Assembly (NCBI GenBank): GCA_023415475.1
Contig: JAEZKL010000075.1
Coordinates: forward strand, 1 to 37,682
Reading direction: 5' to 3'
DNA length: 37,682 bases
Source of the DNA: Bacillota bacterium
GTDB lineage: Bacteria > Bacillota > Clostridia > Lachnospirales > Lachnospiraceae
The position numbers and the translations under genes are program-made. A model generated the notes under the pieces. That model searched no databases, was not told the origin of the DNA, and saw only the letters and a program-made list of their open reading frames with translations. The stretch's first letter is position 1. The number at the start of each line of letters is the position of its first letter. This document shows positions 1 to 6,453 of the stretch, in pieces.

Positions 1-2
1 AA

Positions 3-227
3 GCTGGAGCAACTGTTACTTTTGATCAGGTACTTGCAGTGAATAAGGGTGAGTTAGTAGTAGGAAATCCTACTGTAGCAAACGCTAAGGTTTCTGCAAC
101 TGTAGTTGAAGAAGGCAAGAACAAGAAAGTTATTGTTTTCAGATACAAGAGAAAGTCCGGATATCACAAGAAGAATGGTCATAGACAACCATTTACCAAG
201 GTTAAGATTGAAAAGATTAATGCATAG
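3..227 (+). CDS. rplU: 50S ribosomal protein L21, C-terminal part (5' end outside window)
   Basis: The frame is open from the left edge and ends at TAG 225-227. It reads AGATVTFDQVLAVNKGE, then a basic tail with RYKRKSGYHKKNGHRQP, the conserved C-terminal signature of bacterial L21, a 50S subunit protein that binds 23S rRNA. The start codon lies upstream of the window, so only about 74 residues are visible. It is followed at 11 bp by prp and then rpmA, the standard Firmicutes rplU-prp-rpmA arrangement, so it is the first or an early gene of this ribosomal operon. Confidence 0.95.
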   Translation, partial: AGATVTFDQVLAVNKGELVVGNPTVANAKVSATVVEEGKNKKVIVFRYKRKSGYHKKNGHRQPFTKVKIEKINA

Positions 228-238
228 GTAGATGTGAT

Positions 239-562
239 ATGATTAACGTATCCATATATAAAAATGCAGAGAATTTGGTTACCGGCTTTAAACTGTCCGG
301 ACATGCTGATTATTCGGAGTATGGCAGTGATATTGTATGTGCAGCAGTGTCTGCATTGGTAATCAATACGATAAATTCTATTGAGAATTTTACCTCGGAT
401 CGGTTTACTCTAGACCAGGATGAGAAAAAAGGTTTTATAGAATTTCATGTGGTTTCTCCTTTGAGTAACAACTCCAACTTACTGTTAAGCTCCTTAGTAT
501 TAGGACTTTCAGGAATTGTAGAGGAATATACGGAGAAGTATATCAAGCTAACTCAGGCTTAA
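239..562 (+). CDS. prp: Ribosomal-processing cysteine protease Prp
   Basis: 107 aa. Prp (formerly YsxB) is the cysteine protease that removes the N-terminal extension of ribosomal protein L27 in Firmicutes and related bacteria. The catalytic pair is visible: His22 in LSGHADYSEYGSDIVCAAVS and Cys34 in the same block, at the same numbering as in the characterised staphylococcal enzyme. The gene lies between rplU and rpmA, whose product carries the matching cleavable extension, so enzyme and substrate are co-transcribed. Identification is firm from motif, length and context. Confidence 0.95.
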   Translation: MINVSIYKNAENLVTGFKLSGHADYSEYGSDIVCAAVSALVINTINSIENFTSDRFTLDQDEKKGFIEFHVVSPLSNNSNLLLSSLVLGLSGIVEEYTEKYIKLTQA

Positions 563-614
563 TCACAGTAACTCATATAATGATATGAAATTAGAATTGT
601 AGGAGGTGTAGAAC

Positions 615-902
615 ATGTTAAGAATGAACCTTCAATTTTTCGCTCATAAAAAGGGTGTTGGTTCTACCAAGAACGGTAGAGATTCCGAGTCCAAGAGATT
701 GGGCGCTAAGAGAGCAGATGGTCAATTTGTTCTTGCAGGAAATATTCTTTACAGACAGCGCGGTACAAAGATCCATCCCGGAGTAAATGTAGGACGCGGT
801 GGCGATGATACATTATTTGCTTTAGTGGATGGCGTTTTAAAGTTTGAGCGCAAGGGTAGAGATAAGACACAGGCTAGTGTTCACCCGGTAGAAGCGAAGT
901 AA
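615..902 (+). CDS. rpmA: 50S ribosomal protein L27 with Prp-cleavable N-terminus
   Basis: 95 aa. An AGGAGGTG ribosome binding site at 601-608 precedes ATG 615. The body AHKKGVGSTKNGRDSESKRLG is the conserved L27 N-terminus that reaches toward the peptidyl transferase centre. In front of it are nine extra residues, MLRMNLQFF, ending in the diphenylalanine recognised by Prp; cleavage after Phe9 is expected to expose Ala10. The last gene before a strong terminator (920-956), it closes the rplU-prp-rpmA operon. Confidence 0.97.
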   Translation: MLRMNLQFFAHKKGVGSTKNGRDSESKRLGAKRADGQFVLAGNILYRQRGTKIHPGVNVGRGGDDTLFALVDGVLKFERKGRDKTQASVHPVEAK

Positions 903-919
903 TTAAACATTCGTAGATC

Positions 920-956
920 AACCCCAAATTCTAGAAACAGGATTTGGGGTTCTTTT
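920..956 (+). terminator. Intrinsic terminator of the rplU-prp-rpmA operon
   Basis: AACCCCAAAT (920-929) pairs with ATTTGGGGTT (942-951) around a 12-nt loop and is followed by CTTTT. It sits 18 bp after the rpmA stop. The rest of the 305-bp spacer to obgE is AT-rich and holds the obgE promoter and a small leader hairpin. Confidence 0.85.
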
Positions 957-1072
957 ATGCTTTATTCTTATGGTATTTAATGGGTGTGTATTATTGAATA
1001 GATGGATATAGACAAAATTACGAAAATAATAGTTTAGAATGTATTCCTGTATTGTAGGATAGAGAATACGTG

Positions 1073-1101
1073 TTGTATTTGACAGTTTTTTTTATTATAA
1101 T
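1073..1101 (+). promoter_or_regulatory. Probable sigma-A promoter of obgE
   Basis: TTGTAT (1073-1078) and TATAAT (1096-1101) are separated by 17 bp, placing transcription start near 1108. The transcript would carry a 100-nt leader with a hairpin closed by GCGT 1153-1156 and ACGC 1189-1192, with an inner ATAAGC/GCTTAT stem. A TTGACA at 1079 has no correctly spaced -10. Confidence 0.5.
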
Positions 1102-1207
1102 AAGCATAATAGATTTTGGAAACAATAGTTATAGTTTGAAATAGAGAGGACAGCGTAGGAGAATAAGCAGAACAGGCTTATACTTCGGACGCCAGACAGG
1201 TGATAAA

Positions 1208-2491
1208 ATGTTTGCAGACAGAGCTGAGATTTATATAAGGTCCGGTAAGGGTGGCGACGGTCATGTCAGCTTTCGTAAGGAGATCTTTGTTCCGGCCGGA
1301 GGACCAGATGGTGGCGACGGCGGTAAAGGCGGAGACTTGATTTTTGAAGTGGATGAGGGTCTTAATACCTTAACGGATTTTCGATATGTTCGTAAGTACT
1401 GTGCCGAGGACGGCGATCCCGGCGGCAAGAAGAAATGCCATGGTAAAAATGGCAATGATCTGATCGTAAAGGTTCCGCCGGGTACGGTGATCAAGGAAAA
1501 AGAGTCGGGTAAAGTAGTTGCGGATATGTCCCACGGCAATAACCGCGAGGTTATTCTTCGTGGTGGTCGCGGAGGTAAGGGTAATCAGCATTACGCAACC
1601 TCGACCATGCAGGTACCGATGTATGCACAGCCTGGTCAGAAGGCACAGGAGATGAATGTACTGCTGGAGCTGAAGGTGATTGCAGATGTGGGCTTGGTTG
1701 GTTTCCCGAACGTAGGTAAGTCAACCTTATTATCCCGTGTAACCAATGCAAGACCGAAGATCGGTAATTATCATTTTACTACCTTAAGTCCGAACCTTGG
1801 TGTGGTTGATTTAGAGGGCGGCGGTTTTGTTATCGCTGACATTCCGGGATTAATCGAAGGTGCTTCCGAAGGTCTTGGATTAGGCCATGAGTTCTTAAGA
1901 CATATTGAGCGTACTAAGGTTATCATTCATCTTGTAGATGCAGCCTCAACCGAGGGACGTGATCCAATCGAGGATATCGAGAAGATTAATGCAGAGCTTA
2001 CTGCTTACAATGCAGAGCTGGCGACGCGTCCGCAGGTGATAGCAGCTAATAAGACCGATGTTATGATGGAGGAGGATGCCGAAGAGATAATCAGAAAAAT
2101 CAAAGAAAAGTATGAGCCCATGGGCATTCCGATATTTTCTATCTCTGCAGTCAGCGGTAAGGGCATGAAGGAGCTTCTTTATCATGTCAAAGGTATGCTG
2201 AATAACCTGGATAGCACTCCGACAGTGTTCGAGAAGGAATTCTTCCCTGAGGATATGGCAAGCTCAAGCCTGCCCTTTGAGGTATGGAAGGAAGATGAGA
2301 AGGTATTCGTCGTGGAAGGTCCACGCATCGAAAGAATGCTTGGTTATACCAACATAGATTCCGAGAAGGGTTTTGAGTTCTTCCAAAAGTTCCTGAAGGA
2401 AAACGGTATTTTGGAGCAGCTTGAGGAGCTCGGCATTGCTGAAGGCGATACCGTAAGAATGTATGGCTTAAGCTTCGACTATTACAAATAG
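1208..2491 (+). CDS. obgE: GTPase Obg/CgtA, ribosome assembly GTPase
   Basis: 427 aa, the usual length for Clostridia. Three domains are visible: the glycine-rich Obg fold (about 1-158, with GGPDGGDGGKGGD), the GTPase domain with P-loop GFPNVGKST at residue 165, switch DIPGLIEGAS and NKTD specificity motif, and a C-terminal OCT domain (about 345-427, FEVWKEDEKVFVVEGPRIER). Obg acts in late 50S maturation and couples GTP or ppGpp levels to growth. The ribosome binding site is AGGTGAT at 1198-1204. It has its own promoter and is followed by yhbY, nadD, yqeK and rsfS in close spacing. Confidence 0.97.
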   Translation: MFADRAEIYIRSGKGGDGHVSFRKEIFVPAGGPDGGDGGKGGDLIFEVDEGLNTLTDFRYVRKYCAEDGDPGGKKKCHGKNGNDLIVKVPPGTVIKEKESGKVVADMSHGNNREVILRGGRGGKGNQHYATSTMQVPMYAQPGQKAQEMNVLLELKVIADVGLVGFPNVGKSTLLSRVTNARPKIGNYHFTTLSPNLGVVDLEGGGFVIADIPGLIEGASEGLGLGHEFLRHIERTKVIIHLVDAASTEGRDPIEDIEKINAELTAYNAELATRPQVIAANKTDVMMEEDAEEIIRKIKEKYEPMGIPIFSISAVSGKGMKELLYHVKGMLNNLDSTPTVFEKEFFPEDMASSSLPFEVWKEDEKVFVVEGPRIERMLGYTNIDSEKGFEFFQKFLKENGILEQLEELGIAEGDTVRMYGLSFDYYK

Positions 2492-2574
2492 ACTGAATTT
2501 ATAGGATAAGTACAGTCATAACGATACAGCTTCTCATGTAGAATTGTATGTTTACTTTTGAAAGGAGTATACTG

Positions 2575-2892
2575 ATGACAACAAAGCAAAGAGCTTATTT
2601 AAAGGGCTTGGCAATGACGATTGACCCGATCTATCAGATAGGAAAGTCGGCTTTAACTCCGGAGATTACCCAAGGGGTATCCGAGGCACTGGAGGCGAGA
2701 GAATTAATAAAAATCAGTGTCTTAAAGAACTGTGCAGATGATCCGAAGGAGATGGCGCAGATGTTAGCAGAGCGTACCCACTCCGAGGTGGTTCAGGTGA
2801 TCGGTAAGAAGATTATATTATATAAAGAATCTAAGGATAAGAAGAAAATCGAACTTCCAGTAGAGAAGAAATCCAAGAATAAAGATATGTAA
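2575..2892 (+). CDS. yhbY: YhbY-family CRM-domain RNA-binding protein
   Basis: 105 aa from ATG 2575, chosen because AAAGGAG at 2561-2567 is correctly spaced and the family starts MTTKQRAYLKGLA; an in-frame ATG at 2548 lacks a ribosome binding site. The protein is a single CRM (YhbY) domain, with the GxxG-like loop in VIGKKIILYKES, found associated with pre-50S particles in other bacteria. A lysine-rich tail of about 20 residues follows the domain. It stands between obgE and nadD, a common Firmicutes order. Confidence 0.9.
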   Translation: MTTKQRAYLKGLAMTIDPIYQIGKSALTPEITQGVSEALEARELIKISVLKNCADDPKEMAQMLAERTHSEVVQVIGKKIILYKESKDKKKIELPVEKKSKNKDM

Positions 2893-2936
2893 TTACTATA
2901 GAAAAGCCTGATAAAGAATAGGAAGGCAGTGGACTG

Positions 2937-3542
2937 ATGAAGAAAATTGGAATTATGGGAGGAACCTTTAACCCGATTCATAATGGGCATTTGTTCTTAG
3001 CGGAAAACGCTTACGAGCAGATCGGTTTGGATCAAATCCTATTTATGCCCTCAAAGAATCCTCCGCATAAAGCGAAGCCGGAAATGATAACGGATCAGCA
3101 GAGAGTGGATATGATTAACCTGGCGATTCAGAACAATCCTCATTTTTCAATATCAACCATTGAATTGGAGCGCGATGGCTATACCTATACTGCTGATACA
3201 TTGACGCTTTTGACAAAAGAGCATAATGAGGTTCGATATTATTTCATTGTCGGAGCTGATTCCCTGTTCATGATGCAGGACTGGCATCAGCCCCAGGTCA
3301 TTTTTGATCTATGTACAGTGGTTGCAGCCGGAAGAGATCATGTAGACGGTGCAAAGCTTGCAGCACAGGCAGAGTTTCTGAAGGAACAATATCATGCGGA
3401 CATTCAATTGGTTGAGATGCCTACCATGCAGATAGCCTCAGCGGATATCCGCAACCGGGTTGCGCAGAATAAGACGATTCGATATTATCTGCCGGAGCAG
3501 GTGGCAGAGTATATTAATCAACACAAGCTATATCATACCTAA
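2937..3542 (+). CDS. nadD: Nicotinate-nucleotide adenylyltransferase
   Basis: 201 aa. The enzyme transfers AMP from ATP to nicotinate mononucleotide to give deamido-NAD in NAD synthesis. The N-terminal nucleotidyltransferase motif GGTFNPIHNGHL (residues 9-20) and the later IASADIRNRV, corresponding to the family ISSTxIR motif, are both present. The ribosome binding site is GGAAGG before ATG 2937. It sits 17 bp before yqeK, and nadD-yqeK-rsfS is the conserved Firmicutes arrangement. Confidence 0.96.
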   Translation: MKKIGIMGGTFNPIHNGHLFLAENAYEQIGLDQILFMPSKNPPHKAKPEMITDQQRVDMINLAIQNNPHFSISTIELERDGYTYTADTLTLLTKEHNEVRYYFIVGADSLFMMQDWHQPQVIFDLCTVVAAGRDHVDGAKLAAQAEFLKEQYHADIQLVEMPTMQIASADIRNRVAQNKTIRYYLPEQVAEYINQHKLYHT

Positions 3543-3559
3543 CCGGAGGACGAAATAGT

Positions 3560-4153
3560 ATGAAACTGGAATTATTGCGGGACAGAATGAAAGAGACATT
3601 AAAGAAACCGCGTTACCTTCATAGTGTCGGTGTGGAGGAGGTAGCATGTGACCTTGCTGTCATCTATGGCTATGATACCATGAAGGCCAGTATTGCAGGT
3701 ATTCTTCATGACTGTGCCAAGAATTTATCTGACGAAGAGTTAATACAATACTGTGAGAAACATCACCTGGAAGTAACAGAAATTGAAGCCCGGTGCCCTT
3801 TTTTGCTGCACGGTAAGGTGGGTGCGGCATATGCCGAAGAGCAATTCGGTATTGAGGATCCGGAGATCATCAGTTCCATCGTATATCATACTACAGGCAG
3901 ACCGAATATGAGTCTGTTAGAGAAGATTATATTTACCGCGGATTATATTGAACCTTACCGCAAGCTTATACCGCGGATTGACGAGATTAGGGCAATGGCT
4001 TATTCAGAGCTTGACCTGGCGGTGCTTATGATACTGGAGAATACTTTGGGATATTTGGAACAATCAAAGGCTGACATTGATACAATGACAGTAGATACGT
4101 ATGAATATTATAAAGCAAAGCTTAGTGGACAAAATAAGCCAAAGAGCTTTTGA
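3560..4153 (+). CDS. yqeK: YqeK-family HD-domain symmetrical Ap4A hydrolase
   Basis: 197 aa. An HD-superfamily metal-dependent phosphohydrolase: conserved His in RYLHSVGVEEVA, the HD pair in GILHDCAKNLSDEE, and further ligands in LLHGKVGAAYAEEQFG and TADYIEPYR. Characterised YqeK proteins hydrolyse diadenosine tetraphosphate symmetrically to ADP. The ribosome binding site is CCGGAGGAC at 3542-3550. It is co-transcribed with nadD and rsfS. Confidence 0.93.
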   Translation: MKLELLRDRMKETLKKPRYLHSVGVEEVACDLAVIYGYDTMKASIAGILHDCAKNLSDEELIQYCEKHHLEVTEIEARCPFLLHGKVGAAYAEEQFGIEDPEIISSIVYHTTGRPNMSLLEKIIFTADYIEPYRKLIPRIDEIRAMAYSELDLAVLMILENTLGYLEQSKADIDTMTVDTYEYYKAKLSGQNKPKSF

Positions 4154-4183
4154 AAGTAACATAGAGATTGAAAGGGGATTGCA

Positions 4184-4540
4184 ATGGACAATTCAAAGAA
4201 AATGGTTAAGCTTGCATATGAAGCTTTAGAAGAAAAAAAAGGTGAAGACATCACAGTCATTGAGATTAAGGATATCTCGATTATTGCAGATTATTTTATA
4301 ATTGCAAACGGAACAAACGCTTCCCAGGTAGATGCACTTATGAATTCTGTTTCGGATACCTTGGGTAAAAATGGTTATGAGCCGAAGAGAATTGAAGGTG
4401 TAAGAAGTGCCAGCTGGATTCTGATGGATTACGGCGATGTGGTTGTACATGTATTCTCGAAGGAGGATCGTCTGTTTTACAACCTTGAGCGTATCTGGAG
4501 AGACGGTAAGACCGTGAGCAGAGAGCAGCTGGAAGATTAA
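4184..4540 (+). CDS. rsfS: Ribosomal silencing factor RsfS
   Basis: 118 aa, family length. RsfS binds L14 on the 50S subunit and blocks joining with 30S when nutrients are short. Conserved blocks are visible: DITVIEIKDISIIADYFIIANGTN, the EGVRSASWILMDYGDVVVHVF core and the aromatic C-terminal part RLFYNLERIW. AAAGGGG at 4171-4177 serves as ribosome binding site. It is the last gene of the obgE-rsfS run and is followed by a bidirectional terminator. Confidence 0.96.
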   Translation: MDNSKKMVKLAYEALEEKKGEDITVIEIKDISIIADYFIIANGTNASQVDALMNSVSDTLGKNGYEPKRIEGVRSASWILMDYGDVVVHVFSKEDRLFYNLERIWRDGKTVSREQLED

Positions 4541-4592
4541 TAACTTAAGAAGAATAAGTGAAGCCTATATTAATTGAAAAGTATAAAAAAAT

Positions 4593-4618
4593 AAAGGGAA
4601 GCAGTGATGCTTCCCTTT
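4593..4618. terminator. Bidirectional terminator between rsfS and lexA
   Basis: An 11-bp perfect stem, AAAGGGAAGCA, a GTGA tetraloop and TGCTTCCCTTT. On the minus strand it is followed by a T-rich run (complement of AAAAAAATA at 4585-4592), which suits termination of lexA; on the plus strand it ends in TTTCTG and would serve rsfS. Confidence 0.8.
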
Positions 4619-4668
4619 CTGTATTCATCTCATCAATGAAAACATAAAACTAATAAACAAAACTATTC

Positions 4669-5286
4669 TCAGGGAAACATGCGGAATAATCCGATTACTT
4701 TACCCTGTATGTTCAAATCAGATACAATGATGGGCTCCATGGTATCGTTCTCCGGCTGTAAGCGATAATATCCATTCTCTTTATAGAAGGTCTTAACGGT
4801 TACTTCTTCTCCGATTAATGCAACGACATAATCACCGTTCTTAGCATGGGATTGCTTCTGTACTAAGATCTTATCCCCGTTATAAATACCTACATTAATC
4901 ATACTATTACCCTTAACCTTCAGCATGAAGGTGTCCTCGTTCGGCATATATTCTGCCGGAATCGGGAAATAACTATCAATATTCTCAACTGCAAGAATCG
5001 GTTGTCCTGCTGTAATGGTGCCGACAATCGGTACATTCACAAGATCACGTCTTGTCAGGTTAAATTCGTCATCAATAATCTCAATTGCACGCGGTTTGGA
5101 TGGGTCACGGCGGATATAGCCGTTCTTCTCCAGGGTCTCGAGATGGGAGTGTACGGACGAGGTCGATTTTAATTTCACGGCTTCACAAATTTCACGAACT
5201 GCCGGCGGATATCCTTTGTTTATTATCTGAGATTTTAAATATTCGAGTATTTCTTTCTGCTTATTGCTTATTCTACCATAGCCCAT
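4669..5286 (-). CDS. lexA: LexA SOS repressor
   Basis: 205 aa from ATG 5286, the same length as Bacillus subtilis LexA. This start has GGAGG 10 nt upstream; an in-frame ATG at 5304 overlaps that site. The N-terminal winged helix (SNKQKEILEYL, GYPPAVREICEAVKLKSTSSVHSHL) binds DNA. The S24 autoprotease domain has the Ala-Gly cleavage site in GTITAGQPI, catalytic Ser in KGNSMINVG and Lys in EEVTVKTFYKE. RecA-stimulated self-cleavage relieves repression. It is divergent from a LysM membrane gene, as lexA is from yneA in B. subtilis, and is probably autoregulated through a LexA-box-like site over its own -35. Confidence 0.97.
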   Translation of the reverse strand: MGYGRISNKQKEILEYLKSQIINKGYPPAVREICEAVKLKSTSSVHSHLETLEKNGYIRRDPSKPRAIEIIDDEFNLTRRDLVNVPIVGTITAGQPILAVENIDSYFPIPAEYMPNEDTFMLKVKGNSMINVGIYNGDKILVQKQSHAKNGDYVVALIGEEVTVKTFYKENGYYRLQPENDTMEPIIVSDLNIQGKVIGLFRMFP

Positions 5287-5318
5287 ATAAGTATCTGCCT
5301 CCATTTCCTATTTGCACC

Positions 5319-5347
5319 ATTATAACATACCTATTATAAAAATGCAA
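5319..5347 (-). promoter_or_regulatory. lexA promoter
   Basis: On the minus strand TTGCAT (5347-5342) and TATAAT (5324-5319) lie 17 bp apart. Transcription would begin near 5312. A LexA-box-like site (5346-5359) abuts and overlaps the -35, fitting autorepression. Confidence 0.75.
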
Positions 5348-5471
5348 AACTTATGTTCTAAAAAACGAAAAAATGTTTGCAAAACAAAATATATGTTCGA
5401 AATCTGTTGACAAACATACGTTTGCATTATATAATCAGTCTATAGAAACAAATGTTCGTATCATATGTTCG
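5346..5471. promoter_or_regulatory. Cluster of LexA-box-like operators in the lexA/yneA-like spacer
   Basis: The Bacillus-type consensus is CGAAC-N4-GTTCG. Sites read: AAAACTTATGTTCT (5346-5359), AAAATATATGTTCG (5386-5399), CAAACATACGTTTG (5411-5424, a perfect palindrome inside the rightward promoter spacer), GAAACAAATGTTCG (5445-5458) and GTATCATATGTTCG (5458-5471). The first three are the more convincing by position; the last two are one good half-site each. Binding is inferred from consensus. Confidence 0.6.
5407..5435 (+). promoter_or_regulatory. SOS-type promoter driving the LysM membrane gene
   Basis: Consensus TTGACA (5407-5412), a 17-bp spacer and consensus TATAAT (5430-5435). The palindrome CAAACATACGTTTG at 5411-5424 overlaps the -35 and spacer, so LexA bound there would block RNA polymerase. 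Start is expected near 5442, leaving a 5' leader of about 270 nt before the gene at 5713 that contains the hairpin AGCTTTCGCGAAGCT near 5644. Confidence 0.8.
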
Positions 5472-5712
5472 GATTTACAAGAAAAACTATATAAATAATT
5501 TTAAAAATATTTTTACAAAGACATCGGATGACCATAACCCATACTATACTGAGATCAATGAGAGATGTCAATCAGATATCTGCTCATTCGAATACATGAT
5601 GAGTGAATGCCTGTATGGCTGGCTACTTTCATCAATATGAATTAGCTTTCGCGAAGCTGACAGTTTACAGATACAGTTACTAAAGAGATAAAACCTTGGG
5701 AGGGTATGTAAG

Positions 5713-6084
5713 ATGAATAGAACGGTAGATTATATTATGGAAGGAAGCAGATATTATCAGCTGAATAAGAAGAGAATATGGAGATTTGGTATTGCAGTGC
5801 TATTATTGGTTGTTATTTTATCCGTATTCTTTATTACTAAAACAGTAACCGCACAGAGATCAGCGGACCGTACAAAGCTGGTAACCTGTATAGAGGTAAA
5901 GAAGGGTGATACGTTGTGGGGCATCGCATCCACATATTTTACAGATGAATATAATGATTTGAATGAGTATATCGAAGAGATAAAAGACAGCAACGGCATG
6001 GTATCCGATGAAATACATGCAGGCAATTATATTATTGTACCTTATTATGCTGACGCTTCCGAAGATTCGATCATGATGGAATAA
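5713..6084 (+). CDS. LysM-domain membrane protein, probable YneA-type SOS cell-division inhibitor
   Basis: 123 aa. A short cytoplasmic start, one transmembrane segment (about 23-43, FGIAVLLLVVILSVFFITKT) and an extracytoplasmic LysM domain (about 60-113, VKKGDTLWGIASTYF to NYIIVPYY) that should bind peptidoglycan. The architecture and the position divergent from lexA match YneA of B. subtilis, which delays division during the SOS response. GGGAGGG at 5698-5704 is the ribosome binding site. The LexA-box promoter at 5407-5435 supports SOS control. Sequence similarity beyond architecture was not tested, so the YneA function is inference. Confidence 0.78.
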   Translation: MNRTVDYIMEGSRYYQLNKKRIWRFGIAVLLLVVILSVFFITKTVTAQRSADRTKLVTCIEVKKGDTLWGIASTYFTDEYNDLNEYIEEIKDSNGMVSDEIHAGNYIIVPYYADASEDSIMME

Positions 6085-6154
6085 ATCCTTGACAAATATA
6101 CATCCTATGAATATACTGGTGAAAATAAGTAAAATACATTAACTACTTAGTAAA

Positions 6155-6420
6155 GGCTATGATGAGAAGAGTAACTATATGGAGGGTATACAGAGAATTC
6201 CATTAGCTGAGAAGGAATGACCCAAATGTAGCGAAACAAGCCTCGGAGCTTCATACGGATCCTAATCATTGGTGATGCTATGACGTGAGTTCACGTTACA
6301 GAACTAGAGTATATTAGTACTCAATGAGATTAATATGGTGACATATTAATGAAATAGGGTGGCAACGCGAAGATATATATCGCCCCTACAGATACTTCTG
6401 TAGGGGCGTTTTGTTTTGCG
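6155..6420 (+). promoter_or_regulatory. T-box riboswitch leader upstream of the MetRS-like gene
   Basis: All T-box parts can be found. Stem I is closed by ATGAT (6159-6163) and ATCAT (6265-6269), has the AGTA loop-E strand (6170-6173), an upper helix CTATAT/ATGTAG (6175-6180/6226-6231), GGGT/ACCC, the AGAGA bulge and an apical GCTGAGAAGG segment. Stem III is GAGTA/TACTC near 6306-6321. The T-box motif AGGGTGGCAACGCG is at 6356-6369. The terminator is CGCCCCTACAGA/TCTGTAGGGGCG (6381-6408) plus a T-rich run. Opposite AGTA the strand reads GAA-ACAAG-CCTCGGAG, giving CAA or AAC as the likely specifier rather than ATG. The tRNA-end-pairing motif is TGGC, which matches a discriminator G. See findings. 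Confidence 0.9.
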
Positions 6421-6453
6421 TATTATTATCATATCGGATAGGAGTGAAGGAAG

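Noticed and set aside
5452..5640. 62-codon open frame in the leader of the LysM gene
   Set aside because: It starts about 10 nt after the predicted transcription start with no ribosome binding site, and composition is not protein-like.
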